A stretch of 15,165 nt of DNA from Leptospirillum sp. Its GTDB lineage: Bacteria > Nitrospirota > Leptospirillia > Leptospirillales > Leptospirillaceae. The position numbers and the translations under genes were made by a program. Shown here in pieces: positions 6,596 to 14,708 of the stretch. The notes beneath the pieces are model-generated. The model ran no database searches, was not told where the DNA came from, and saw only the letters and a program-made list of their open reading frames with translations. The DNA is taken from NCBI GenBank assembly GCA_027346125.1, contig DAIEST010000094.1:1-15165 (forward strand). The letters are read 5' to 3'. Every line of letters starts with the position of its first letter. The first letter of the stretch is position 1.

Positions 6596-7306
6596 GTGTC
6601 CCAGGCTCCTTTCCGATGGCTCCCGCTTATCCTCATTGCATTGATGATTCCGGCCGCGGGTCCGGGGAAAGCGTATGCGTCTCCTCCTCCCGTTTCTTCC
6701 GTGCCTGCTGCCAGCCCTGGTTCCGATAGCGGCGTTTCAGGGCCGGTCGATCCCGATTTGTCGGAAGAGGGGAAGTTTGATGAAACATTCGGCCGGTTTG
6801 GCCTATCGATAGGATTCCAGTACGTTTTCTCGCAAACGCCCCAGCAGGAAAATTTTTACGAGAATTCCCTCGGGGGGATTGCAGAGCTTTCGTACGGGAT
6901 CCGGACAGGTGTCAGGGTATTGGTGGGAGGCGGGTATGCGCTGGACTCCCCCCATATCTCCCCTCCTCTCAAGTCTTCCGGAAATGGCCCTTCCTCCGAG
7001 TTTACGGAAGGATATCTGGGGAGCCGTCTGGCGATGGATCCGTTCTTTCCCGGATTCTTTGAGCGCCAGCCCTGGATCCCCTATATCCGCGCCGATATGG
7101 GGGGAGTCTTCGAAGGAGTGTCGAATGCGGGTCCGGCCAATGGAAGAACAAGCGGTCTGATGACCGACGTCGGGCTTGGAATAGAGGGGAGAGCGCCGGA
7201 GTTTCCTGTGGGTTTCTTTGCCGAGGTCCGTTCCCAGTGGTTCTTTCTTGGGCCCCATACGATCACTGTTCTTCCGGTCATTGTCGGGTCAACGTTTTAC
7301 TTCTGA
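6596..7306 (+). CDS. Outer-membrane beta-barrel protein at the head of the efflux operon
   Basis: With GTG 6596 as start the protein has 236 residues and a clear signal peptide: FRW, then the hydrophobic LPLILIALMIPAAG, then cleavage at AYA|S after residue 28. GGAGGG (6587-6592) precedes it, though only 3 nt away. An in-frame ATG at 6449 exists, but using it would bury the signal and place the promoter and operator inside the gene. A Pro/Ser-rich linker (29-55) leads into alternating strand-like segments (FGLSIGFQYVF, IRTGVRVLVGGGYAL, WIPYIRADMGGVF, VGFFAEVRSQWFF, VIVGSTFYF). The C-terminal Phe is the usual signal for outer-membrane barrel insertion. The size suits an 8-stranded barrel of the OmpA/OmpW/OmpX kind, but I do not recognise the exact family. 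It is 5 nt upstream of the TetR gene and probably shares its operon. Confidence 0.7.
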   Translation: MSQAPFRWLPLILIALMIPAAGPGKAYASPPPVSSVPAASPGSDSGVSGPVDPDLSEEGKFDETFGRFGLSIGFQYVFSQTPQQENFYENSLGGIAELSYGIRTGVRVLVGGGYALDSPHISPPLKSSGNGPSSEFTEGYLGSRLAMDPFFPGFFERQPWIPYIRADMGGVFEGVSNAGPANGRTSGLMTDVGLGIEGRAPEFPVGFFAEVRSQWFFLGPHTITVLPVIVGSTFYF

Positions 7307-7311
7307 GGTCG

Positions 7312-7986
7312 ATGGACGAGATGAAAGAGCCGTTTCGAGCCCCGACGAGCTTCCTGAAGCAGCAGCTGTCCTTCGATGAAGCCAGAAACCATATCATTGA
7401 ACGGGCCGCGAACCTTTTCGCGGAACGACGGTACGACCAGGTCACGCTTGATGGCCTGATCCGGATCCTGGGGATCGGAAAGGGAACTCTTTACCGCTTT
7501 TTTACCAACAAGGAGGAACTCTATTCCCAAATCCTGGATCTGGGGCACGAGCAACTTCTGGGGCTTCTTCAGGAAGTGCGGGACCGGAGCGATATCGGTC
7601 CGGTCGCAAAGCTTTGTGAGATGGCGTTTTCCATGGCGCACTTCATCCGGTTGCATCTGGATATCTACACGGTCATGGCGATCGAGGAGCCAAAGGACAA
7701 GTGCACCTCCGAAAAGATTCTCCGGTACCGGAAGGAACGCATTGGAATGGTTGTCTGCGTCGTGGAGCAAGGGTGCCGGATGGGGGTTTTTCGCCCCGAT
7801 CTGGATACATGGCTGTTTTCCCAATCCCTGATGGGAGCGTTGTGGGCAGAAGCGCTCTTTCCCGCTCCGTCGGATGAGGCCGGTGGACGGATCGTCTTGA
7901 GGACACAGGAGATCGTTGCCCTTTTCATGGAGGGGATTTGTGTGTCGCCCGGCGTGCCGGGCGGGGAAAAGGGGAAGCAAGAATGA
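7312..7986 (+). CDS. TetR/AcrR-family transcriptional repressor
   Basis: The 224-residue product has an N-terminal TetR HTH (about 28-75): IIERAANLFAERRYDQVTLD then LIRILGIGKGTLYRFFTNKE, the family signature with recognition helix around GIGKGTLYRFF. The rest is the variable ligand-binding and dimerisation domain, which cannot be used to predict the ligand. ATG 7312 follows GAGG at 7305-7308; ATG 7321 is a possible alternative two residues shorter in effect (MKEP). It lies 5 nt after the beta-barrel gene and its TGA overlaps the tolC-like ATG as ATGA. It is the natural candidate to bind the inverted repeat at 6520-6535 and to be released by a pump substrate, as AcrR/TtgR-type repressors are. 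That is inference from context. Confidence 0.9.
   Translation: MDEMKEPFRAPTSFLKQQLSFDEARNHIIERAANLFAERRYDQVTLDGLIRILGIGKGTLYRFFTNKEELYSQILDLGHEQLLGLLQEVRDRSDIGPVAKLCEMAFSMAHFIRLHLDIYTVMAIEEPKDKCTSEKILRYRKERIGMVVCVVEQGCRMGVFRPDLDTWLFSQSLMGALWAEALFPAPSDEAGGRIVLRTQEIVALFMEGICVSPGVPGGEKGKQE
7946..7963 (+). repeat. GC-rich hairpin at the end of the TetR gene
   Basis: CGCCCGGC (7946-7953) and GCCGGGCG (7956-7963) are perfect 8-bp complements around GT; as RNA this is probably a 7-bp stem with a CGUG loop. It sits 20 nt before the start of the tolC-like gene, just ahead of its ribosome binding site. No T-tract follows, so it is not a classical terminator. It could limit read-through or mark an mRNA processing site between the regulator and the pump genes. 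Confidence 0.4.
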
Positions 7987-9422
7987 TTGAATCTTCCGCA
8001 AAGCTGCTTCGTCGTCTTTTTCCCCCTGTATTTCTTCTCGCATTTTTGTCGTTTGCGGGGATTGCCTTGGCTGAGCCCGCGACGATCCGCCCGGAACTTC
8101 CTTCCGTTCCTTCAAAACCGCTGGCGATCCCGATTCCCGGGATTCTTTCCCTTGATGAGGCCATGCGGATTGCGATCAGGGCCCACCCCCAATATCGGCA
8201 GGCCCTTCATACGTATCAGGCGAACAAGGAAATCATCGGACAGGCGATGTCGAATTATTATCCCCACCTTTCAGTCGGTGCGGGATATACTTACGAAACC
8301 GGTAACTTCGTGATTTCTCCGGGGTTCCCTCCCTCCCTGTATAATCTTATTCTTCCTCCGAACAACACCGGATTCGATTATTATCAGGCCCAGGCCAATA
8401 TTTCCGAGACCCTCTTTACCTTTGGGCAGCGCATTACCCAGGTTCGCCAGGCACGACACAACGCCATGTCTTCGGGACAACAGGCTTTATGGACACTCTG
8501 GTCCCTGTTGGCGAATGTGGAAATTGCATACGATACACTGGCACAGGATATCCTTCTGGTGGATGCAGCCCGGAAAACCCTCAAGGATTATGAGGACCAG
8601 CTGCAGGTCGCCAACGGGGAATATCAGGTCGGGACCGCTTCGAAATTTGATGTCCTGAATGCCGAGGTCAACAGTTCCAACGCCAAACTGAACCTCATCA
8701 CGGCGCGCAACAACGTGAAGGTTGCCCGGGTTGGACTCCTGAATGCCATGGGGGTGGCCTATGGAGGTCGATTCACTGTAATCACTTCGCTGAACTATGT
8801 TCCGATGGACAAAACCCTGGATTCCCTGTTGCATTATGCGCTGGAGCGCCGCCCGGATCTCCTGTCGATGAAAGAGCAGGAGAAAGCGGATCGGCAAAAT
8901 GAGCTTTATTACAAAAGCACATATCTGCCGTCCCTTGGAGCGACTGCAGGCTACTCCTATGCCAGTATCTTCTTTCCGCTGACCTATAACTGGTTTCTCG
9001 GCGCGACTGTTTCGGTCCCGATCTTTTCCGGGTTTCTCACTGTCCACCAGGTGGCCCAGGCCCAGAAGACCCTGGCTGCCGCCCGGGATGCCGAGGAGAG
9101 TCTCCGCCAGAATCTCATGATGCAGGTGAAGCAGGATTACTACAACATGGAAACGTCTTCGGAGCGCATCAATACGACACGCGCACTTCTTTCACAGGCC
9201 CGGGAAAGTCTCCGTCTGGCAGAAGGGCAGTATCGTGTGGGGGTTGGTTCTGCAGTGGCTGTGACACAGGCGGAGGCTGACCTGGCATCGGCCCGTGCCC
9301 AGTATGTCCAGGCTGTTTACAGTTACAAGATTGCCAGGGCCAATCTGATTCGGGATACGGGAATGAACCCGCTGGGGCAAATACAGGAGCGGAACAATAA
9401 AGGGGTTGTCGCGCATGAATAA
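7983..9422 (+). CDS. TolC-family outer-membrane efflux channel
   Basis: This is the outer-membrane duct of the tripartite pump. ATG 7983 overlaps the TetR stop (ATGA) and is preceded by GGGGAAG; the product is 479 residues. A signal peptide (LLRRLFPPVFLLAFLSFAG, cleavage after ALA at about 30) is followed by two OEP repeats. Each starts with a helix of the LSLDEAMRIAIRAHPQYRQA (55-74) or LDSLLHYALERRPDL (279-293) type. Each contains the matching GEYQVGTASKFDVLNAEVN (212-230) and GQYRVGVGSAVAVTQAEADL (415-434) segments, the internal duplication of TolC. There is no lipobox cysteine after the signal, so it is not an OprM-type lipoprotein. The gene overlaps the membrane-fusion gene by 8 nt. Confidence 0.93.
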   Translation: MIESSAKLLRRLFPPVFLLAFLSFAGIALAEPATIRPELPSVPSKPLAIPIPGILSLDEAMRIAIRAHPQYRQALHTYQANKEIIGQAMSNYYPHLSVGAGYTYETGNFVISPGFPPSLYNLILPPNNTGFDYYQAQANISETLFTFGQRITQVRQARHNAMSSGQQALWTLWSLLANVEIAYDTLAQDILLVDAARKTLKDYEDQLQVANGEYQVGTASKFDVLNAEVNSSNAKLNLITARNNVKVARVGLLNAMGVAYGGRFTVITSLNYVPMDKTLDSLLHYALERRPDLLSMKEQEKADRQNELYYKSTYLPSLGATAGYSYASIFFPLTYNWFLGATVSVPIFSGFLTVHQVAQAQKTLAAARDAEESLRQNLMMQVKQDYYNMETSSERINTTRALLSQARESLRLAEGQYRVGVGSAVAVTQAEADLASARAQYVQAVYSYKIARANLIRDTGMNPLGQIQERNNKGVVAHE

Positions 9423-10536
9423 GGCCGGAAAATGGGGGCTTTCCCTGCTCTTTCTGGGAACGGCAGTACTGATCGGGTACCGATTGGTCCATCATTCGCT
9501 TGTCCGGGAAAAACAGGGCGCACAAGTGAAGATGGATGTGGCCGTTTTTGTCACGCAGCCAGCGGTGCAGTCCATTTCCCAGACAATCACGCTGACTGCC
9601 GATATCCAGCCGATCAACCAGGCCGCGATCTACTCCCAGGTGAGCGGATATCTGGACTCGATTTCGGTCCGGAGAGGGTACCGTGTAAAGAAGGGGCAGG
9701 TTCTTGCCACGATCAACGATACCACCTATCGCGCACAACTCCAGCAGGCCCAGGCCACCAGGGACTATACCTGCCTGAACGCGAATCGGTACAAGAAGCT
9801 TTTGGCCAAAAACCTTGTTTCCCACGACTCTTATGACCTTGCAAGGGAACAGTGCCGGCAGGCCCAGGCATCGGTGGACTATGCCGCCAAGGAGTTGGAC
9901 TATACCAGGATCACGGCACCCTTTGACGGATATATTTTCAATCGCATGGTCGATCCCGGTGCGACGATTCCGGCATCCACCGCCGCAGTGGCATCCAACC
10001 AGAGTCCCCTGTTTACGGTGGTGGACATCCATCTGGTCAAGATCGTCGTCAGCATCCCGGAAAGCGATGTCCGCTATCTTCGGATCGGGCTTCCGATTCA
10101 TGTCCAGGCCGACGCGTACCCTGGCCGGATCTTCCCGGGCAGGATTACCCGGATGAATCCGGCGCTGGATGTCCAGACCAGAACGCTGGCTGTGGAAATC
10201 GACATGCCCAATCCGGACGGTGCGCTGAAGCCGGGGATGTTTGCCAGAGCCATCCTTCACCTCCGGACAGTAAAGGGTGCCCTGGTCATCCCCAGGGACG
10301 CGGTTGTCCGGAGAAAAGGCAAGACGTTCGTCTATCGGGTGGATCCGGGGAGGACCCTCCACAGGGTTCCGGTTGTCCTGGGGATACAGGGTGGATCGCG
10401 GGTTCAGGTGACCGAGGGGATCTTTTCCTCCGATCAGATCGTTGTGCCCGGACAGCAACATCTGAGCGATGGGGAAACCGTTTTGCCAAAACCGTATGCT
10501 CCGGTCTTCGTGCCGGGCCTTTCCCAGAAGTCCTGA
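9415..10536 (+). CDS. RND efflux membrane-fusion (periplasmic adaptor) protein
   Basis: The adaptor links the inner-membrane RND pump to the TolC channel. ATG 9415 has AAAGGGG 9 nt upstream and overlaps the channel gene by 8 nt; the product is 373 residues. A single N-terminal membrane segment (about 8-22) without a lipobox anchors it. Then come a first beta-barrel strand region, the split lipoyl domain (AAIYSQVSGYLDSISVRRG at about 70-88, and TRITAPFDGYIFNRMVDPGA), a short helical hairpin between its halves (about 108-157), the beta-barrel domain and a membrane-proximal domain (ALVIPRDAVV, then QVTEGIFSSDQIVVPGQQHL). This is the HlyD/AcrA family layout. The only two cysteines, Cys120 and Cys147, lie symmetrically on the two arms of the helical hairpin. 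Confidence 0.93.
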   Translation: MNKAGKWGLSLLFLGTAVLIGYRLVHHSLVREKQGAQVKMDVAVFVTQPAVQSISQTITLTADIQPINQAAIYSQVSGYLDSISVRRGYRVKKGQVLATINDTTYRAQLQQAQATRDYTCLNANRYKKLLAKNLVSHDSYDLAREQCRQAQASVDYAAKELDYTRITAPFDGYIFNRMVDPGATIPASTAAVASNQSPLFTVVDIHLVKIVVSIPESDVRYLRIGLPIHVQADAYPGRIFPGRITRMNPALDVQTRTLAVEIDMPNPDGALKPGMFARAILHLRTVKGALVIPRDAVVRRKGKTFVYRVDPGRTLHRVPVVLGIQGGSRVQVTEGIFSSDQIVVPGQQHLSDGETVLPKPYAPVFVPGLSQKS

Positions 10537-10549
10537 CCCCCTTCGCGCG

Positions 10550-13500
10550 ATGTGGCTGACACGTCTGGCTCTTAAAAATGCGATCGGGGTCTTCATGGCC
10601 GCGATGGCGCTCCTTCTCATCGGAGCCCAGTCCATTTCGCGCCTTCCGATCGACCTGTTTCCCAATCTCGCGGTTCCTGTCCTGATCATCGGTACAATCT
10701 ATCCGGGAGCCTCCCCCCTGGATGTCGAGCGGAGCGTGACTTATCCGCTCGAGAAAACCCTTTCGACCATCGACAATGTCTCCCATATCCAGTCCCAGTC
10801 GAGGGAAGGGGTTTCGGCCATTCAGGTCTGGTTCAACTGGGGGGAGGACCTCAATGGAGGAATGGTTCAGGCTGTTCAGAAAATCAGCCAGATTCTTAAT
10901 CAGCTTCCTCCCGGCATTCAGCAGCCTTTTATCCTGAAGTTCGATATTGCGAATATCCCTATCGCATCGGTCACCGTTTCCGATCCCAATCTCAATCAGA
11001 TTCAGCTCTATGATCTGGCCTACAACACAATCGAACCCCAGCTGGAGCAGTTGCCCAATGTTTCTCAGGCGACCGTCAACGGAGGGAAAGTCCGTCAAAT
11101 CAATATCAACCTGAACCCTCATGAACTGTTTGCCAGAAATCTGTCGATCACCCAGGTCGTGAATGCGATCAACCAGGCGAATCTCATTCTTCCGTCCGGA
11201 GATGTCAGGATTGGGTCGAAGGATTACAACCTTTTCACCAATAACCAGATTACCCGCCATCTGGTGGACACGCTTCGGCATGTCGCCGTTTCCACCCAGA
11301 AGGCTCCGGACGGGCGAACTGTCCCCATTTTTGTGAAGGATTTCGCTCGGGTCAGCGATTCCGCCGAAACCCAGACGAATATTGTCCGGGTGAACGGGGA
11401 AAACGCGGTCTATCTGGCGGTCAACAAGCAGCCGGGGTCGAATACGGTCAAGGTCGTGGATTCTTTGCGGGACATTCTTCCAAAACTGCGCGGACTGCCG
11501 TCTGGCGTCCACCTCGATATCTCCTTTGACCAGTCGCAGTACATCCGGCAATCGATCAGGAGTCTCTACCGGGAAATCTTCCAGGGCGCACTGCTGGCCA
11601 TTCTTGTCATTCTGCTCTTTTTCGGGAATGTGCCAGCAACGATCATCATCGCTACGGCGATTCCCCTGTCGGCATTGTCTGCGCTCACTTTCCTGTACTT
11701 TTCGCATCAAACGCTGAATATCTTCACGTTTGGAGGACTGGCGCTCGGTATCGGACGGCTTGTCGATGATTCGATCGTCGAGCTCGAAAACATCTACCGC
11801 CATTTTTCCACGGACCGGCTGCCCCGTCCCCAGGCACTGCTGGCGGCTGCCCGGGAGGTAGCCATGCCGATTCTGGCCTCGACCGTCACGACGGTGATCG
11901 TCTTTCTTCCCATCGTTTTCATGAAAGGGATCGGGCGCCTTCTTTTTACGCCCATGGCGTTGACGATCACGTTCGCGCTCTTTGCATCTTTTTTCGTTTC
12001 ACGGACGGTCACCCCCCTGTTGTGTTACCGATTCCTTCGCCCCGACCGGACGGTCCTCTCGGAGAGAAAGGGGGTTTTTTCCTGGTTTCAGAGAGGGTTT
12101 CACAAGATCGAGGAGGGGTACGAACGCCTCCTGTCTTACTCGATCCATCACCGAAGGAAGATCTTTTTAGGGATTCTCTCCACGTTTCTTCTCTCTTTGC
12201 CACTGATTCACTTTATCGGTACGGAGTTCTTTCCGGCCCCGGACGAAAGCCAGTTCTCCATCAATATCCAGACGCCTCCGGGAACCCGGATCGAGTTGAC
12301 GGCCCAGGTTGTCCGCGAAGTCGAGGATATGGTCCGGAGGTCTTTGCCTCCAAAGGATATCAAGCTGATCGCTTCGAATATCGGACTCCGGAATACGGCA
12401 GGTCGGGGGACCAATGGAGCGGCTTCGGTCTTTACGGCCAACACCGGCCCGGATACGGCATACGTTCAGGTCAATCTGGTGGATCCCGACAAACGCGCGG
12501 AAAACTCGGACCAGTTGATGGATCGGGTTCGGACGGCAATGAAGGGAATGTTCCCGGGAACCGGAATTTATTTTATGCCGGGGGGACTGATCGAGCGGAT
12601 TCTGAATTTCGGGTACCAGGGGATCATCGATGTGGAAATCTATGGCTATGATCTGGCCACGGGAGAACAGTTGGCGGAGAACGTCGCTCGTGGGATGAAG
12701 TCCATCCGGGGAATGGGAGATGTCCAGATTCTCCCCAACGACTTCCGTTATCCCGAGCTTAACGTTCATGTGGATCGGGTGAAAGCTGCGATGGCAGGGC
12801 TCTCGGTCCAGCAGGTTGCGTCGACCGTCCTCTGGAGTTTTGTCGGAAACGAAAACAATCCGTCAATCTATACGGACCCTTCCACGGGGAACGAGTACAA
12901 TATTGTCGTGCAACTCGATCGTCCGTACCGGCACTCCCTGGAAGACCTCAGGAATGTCTTTCTGACCAACGCGAATGGCCAGCCCATTCTCTTGAGGGAT
13001 ATTGCCACGATCCGCGAATCGTCCGGTCCCAACGAGATCGACCGGAAACGGATGACCCGCCTGATCACGATTTCCGCCAACCCGGTCGGTCGACCGCTTG
13101 GAGAAATTGCGAAGGATCTGCGGAGATTCGTGGCGAATGCCCAGGTGCCCGACGGTTATTCCATTGTCCTGTCGGGACAGATCGCCCAGCAGAATGGTGC
13201 ATTCCTTTCCCTGGCCCTGGCGGGGATTTCCGCAATCCTTCTTGTCTACATGGTTCTGGCGACCCAGTTCAGATCACTGCTGGACCCCTTTGTGATCATG
13301 TTCTCTGTTCCCATGAGTTTTATCGGGGTGATCTGGATGTTTTTCCTGACCGGAACGCCTTTTTCGACGATCGCATTTATGGGTGTGATCATGACGGTCG
13401 GGATTGCAGCCAGCAACGGAGTGCTGCTTGTCGATTACTCGAACCGGCTTCAGCGCGACGAAGGACTGGGGCTGGAAGAAGCTGTCGTCCGTGCCGGAAG

Positions 13501-13759
13501 GACCCGCCTCAGGCCTGTCGTGATGACCAGTCTGGCTACCGTCGTCGGTCTGGTGCCAATGGCGCTGGGTTTTGACATCGGAAGTTCGAACAGTCTCCCC
13601 CTGGCCCGTGCGGTTATCGGTGGCTTGACACTGGCAACGGTCTTCACTCTTATATTAGTACCGACGATCTACCTGTCGTTTCACCGGAGGTTCCCTGTCA
13701 GAGGGAAATCCGGTACCGACGGGATCTGGGAGGAGCCGTCCGGCACGCCGGATCGGTAA
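10550..13759 (+). CDS. RND-family efflux permease, HAE (AcrB-like) type
   Basis: This 1069-residue protein is the inner-membrane proton/substrate antiporter of the pump. ATG 10550 gives the family-typical start MWLTRLALKN, membrane segment 1, then SRLPIDLFPN and YPGASP. Two large periplasmic loops alternate with transmembrane bundles. TM4 carries Asp406-Asp407 in IGRLVDDSIVELENI, equivalent to AcrB Asp407/408. In TM10 the AcrB Lys940 position is Ser955 (GIAASNGVLLVDY). TM11 keeps RLRPVVMTSLA, with the Arg and Thr of the AcrB relay. The double Asp argues for a drug/amphiphile (HAE) rather than a CusA/CzcA metal transporter; the substrate cannot be read from sequence. It starts 13 nt after the adaptor gene without a visible ribosome binding site (the gap is CCCCCTTCGCGCG), suggesting translational coupling. 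It ends the operon. Confidence 0.96.
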   Translation: MWLTRLALKNAIGVFMAAMALLLIGAQSISRLPIDLFPNLAVPVLIIGTIYPGASPLDVERSVTYPLEKTLSTIDNVSHIQSQSREGVSAIQVWFNWGEDLNGGMVQAVQKISQILNQLPPGIQQPFILKFDIANIPIASVTVSDPNLNQIQLYDLAYNTIEPQLEQLPNVSQATVNGGKVRQININLNPHELFARNLSITQVVNAINQANLILPSGDVRIGSKDYNLFTNNQITRHLVDTLRHVAVSTQKAPDGRTVPIFVKDFARVSDSAETQTNIVRVNGENAVYLAVNKQPGSNTVKVVDSLRDILPKLRGLPSGVHLDISFDQSQYIRQSIRSLYREIFQGALLAILVILLFFGNVPATIIIATAIPLSALSALTFLYFSHQTLNIFTFGGLALGIGRLVDDSIVELENIYRHFSTDRLPRPQALLAAAREVAMPILASTVTTVIVFLPIVFMKGIGRLLFTPMALTITFALFASFFVSRTVTPLLCYRFLRPDRTVLSERKGVFSWFQRGFHKIEEGYERLLSYSIHHRRKIFLGILSTFLLSLPLIHFIGTEFFPAPDESQFSINIQTPPGTRIELTAQVVREVEDMVRRSLPPKDIKLIASNIGLRNTAGRGTNGAASVFTANTGPDTAYVQVNLVDPDKRAENSDQLMDRVRTAMKGMFPGTGIYFMPGGLIERILNFGYQGIIDVEIYGYDLATGEQLAENVARGMKSIRGMGDVQILPNDFRYPELNVHVDRVKAAMAGLSVQQVASTVLWSFVGNENNPSIYTDPSTGNEYNIVVQLDRPYRHSLEDLRNVFLTNANGQPILLRDIATIRESSGPNEIDRKRMTRLITISANPVGRPLGEIAKDLRRFVANAQVPDGYSIVLSGQIAQQNGAFLSLALAGISAILLVYMVLATQFRSLLDPFVIMFSVPMSFIGVIWMFFLTGTPFSTIAFMGVIMTVGIAASNGVLLVDYSNRLQRDEGLGLEEAVVRAGRTRLRPVVMTSLATVVGLVPMALGFDIGSSNSLPLARAVIGGLTLATVFTLILVPTIYLSFHRRFPVRGKSGTDGIWEEPSGTPDR

Positions 13760-13767
13760 AGGTCTCG

Positions 13768-13783
13768 CCGGGGAGAGCCCCGG
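13768..13783. terminator. Hairpin between convergent RND and LysR genes
   Basis: CCGGGG-AGAG-CCCCGG is a perfect 6-bp stem with a 4-nt loop in the 25-bp gap between the two converging genes, just outside the LysR stop. A longer-range pair, GGTCTC (13761-13766) with GAGACC (13798-13803), could enclose it. Neither strand has a proper T-tract (only TTT on the minus side), so it is at best a weak bidirectional or factor-assisted terminator. Confidence 0.45.
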
Positions 13784-13784
13784 A

Positions 13785-14708
13785 CTATGGTGACAGAGAG
13801 ACCCACCCGGAAGTCAGGATCTTGATCCCCAGGTGGAGGGGAGAGGGAATTTGGGCCGCTTCGCCCTTTCGTGTCAGGATCCCAAGGATAGAAGCACTGG
13901 ACAGTGCCGGAACCGAGAGTCCTGTCAGTGTTCCGCTATCAAGTTCTTTCCTGACATTCAGTGCAGGCAATACCCCGATGCCGATTCCTGAAAGCAGGAC
14001 TTTCCGGACGAGATCCGTATCCGATGTCTCCAGCGTGACATTTATTTTCAGGGAAAGCTTTGTGAGGATGCTTTCGATATAATCCCTGAAAAATGTATGT
14101 CGAGAAGGTAGAATAAGCGGATATTCCTCGAGGATCCTGGGATCCCGTCTCCACTTTCCTGTTGCCATGTGTGGAGCGGCGACCACGAGAATGTTCGTTT
14201 TCTGGACCGGACTCAAGTCGAATCTGGTGACAAGCTCCTCATAGCAGGGGGTCTCTTCGGGAATCTGGGTCAGGACCATATCCGCCGCGTGACTGTCCAG
14301 TTCCTGGATCAGTTCGTCGTCCAGCGCCTGGTGTGTCTGGATGGTCTGGTTCTTGTACGTTCCCCGGAGATAGTTCAGAAAAGGGGTATCGTCTCCAAAT
14401 CCTGTTCCGAACCCGATCCCCAGATGTATCGGATCTACTTTGGAGACGGGTTTGAACCGCTGCATTGCTTCCGTGCTCTGGGTGACTTTTTCCAGGATCT
14501 GACGGGCCTGTTCCAGAAACAGAAGTCCGGTCTGGCTCAGGTAGACTCGCCGTCCTACCCGGTTGAAAAGCTTTGCCTGAAACTCATCTTCGAGGAGCTG
14601 GATCTGGGTACTGATCGCAGGCTGGGTCACTCCCAGTTCCCGTGCAGCCTGAGTAAAATTCAGCGTCTGACTGACGACGATGAATGTGTGAATCTGTGAT
14701 AGGGTCAT
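13785..14708 (-). CDS. LysR-type transcriptional regulator
   Basis: The 307-residue product has the LysR N-terminal winged HTH: LSQIHTFIVVSQTLNFTQAA, then RELGVTQPAISTQIQLLEDE and LFNRVGRRVYLSQTG in the first 66 residues, followed by a linker helix. The remainder fits the periplasmic-binding-like effector domain, including the late LLSGIGIGVLPALNV motif common in the family. ATG 14708 has an excellent AAGGAG (14720-14715) 6 nt upstream. It converges on the RND gene and diverges from a TolC-family gene starting near 14862. LysR regulators usually control the divergent neighbour and themselves from the shared region, so the TolC-type gene is the likely target. The effector is unknown. Confidence 0.93.
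   Translation of the reverse strand: MTLSQIHTFIVVSQTLNFTQAARELGVTQPAISTQIQLLEDEFQAKLFNRVGRRVYLSQTGLLFLEQARQILEKVTQSTEAMQRFKPVSKVDPIHLGIGFGTGFGDDTPFLNYLRGTYKNQTIQTHQALDDELIQELDSHAADMVLTQIPEETPCYEELVTRFDLSPVQKTNILVVAAPHMATGKWRRDPRILEEYPLILPSRHTFFRDYIESILTKLSLKINVTLETSDTDLVRKVLLSGIGIGVLPALNVRKELDSGTLTGLSVPALSSASILGILTRKGEAAQIPSPLHLGIKILTSGWVSLSP

Noticed and set aside
9169..10689. 506-codon open frame on the minus strand across the TolC, adaptor and RND genes
   Set aside because: It lies antisense to three clear family members, has Arg/Gly/Asp-rich shadow composition and no recognisable domain; GC-rich codon bias explains its openness.
10286..11803. 505-codon minus-strand open frame inside the RND gene
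   Set aside because: Antisense shadow of conserved RND sequence with low-complexity charged composition and no family motif.
13739..13752. TCCGG-CACG-CCGGA hairpin at the end of the RND gene as a terminator
   Set aside because: The stem is only 5 bp, lies within coding sequence before the stop, and is not followed by a T-tract; the 13768-13783 hairpin is the better candidate.
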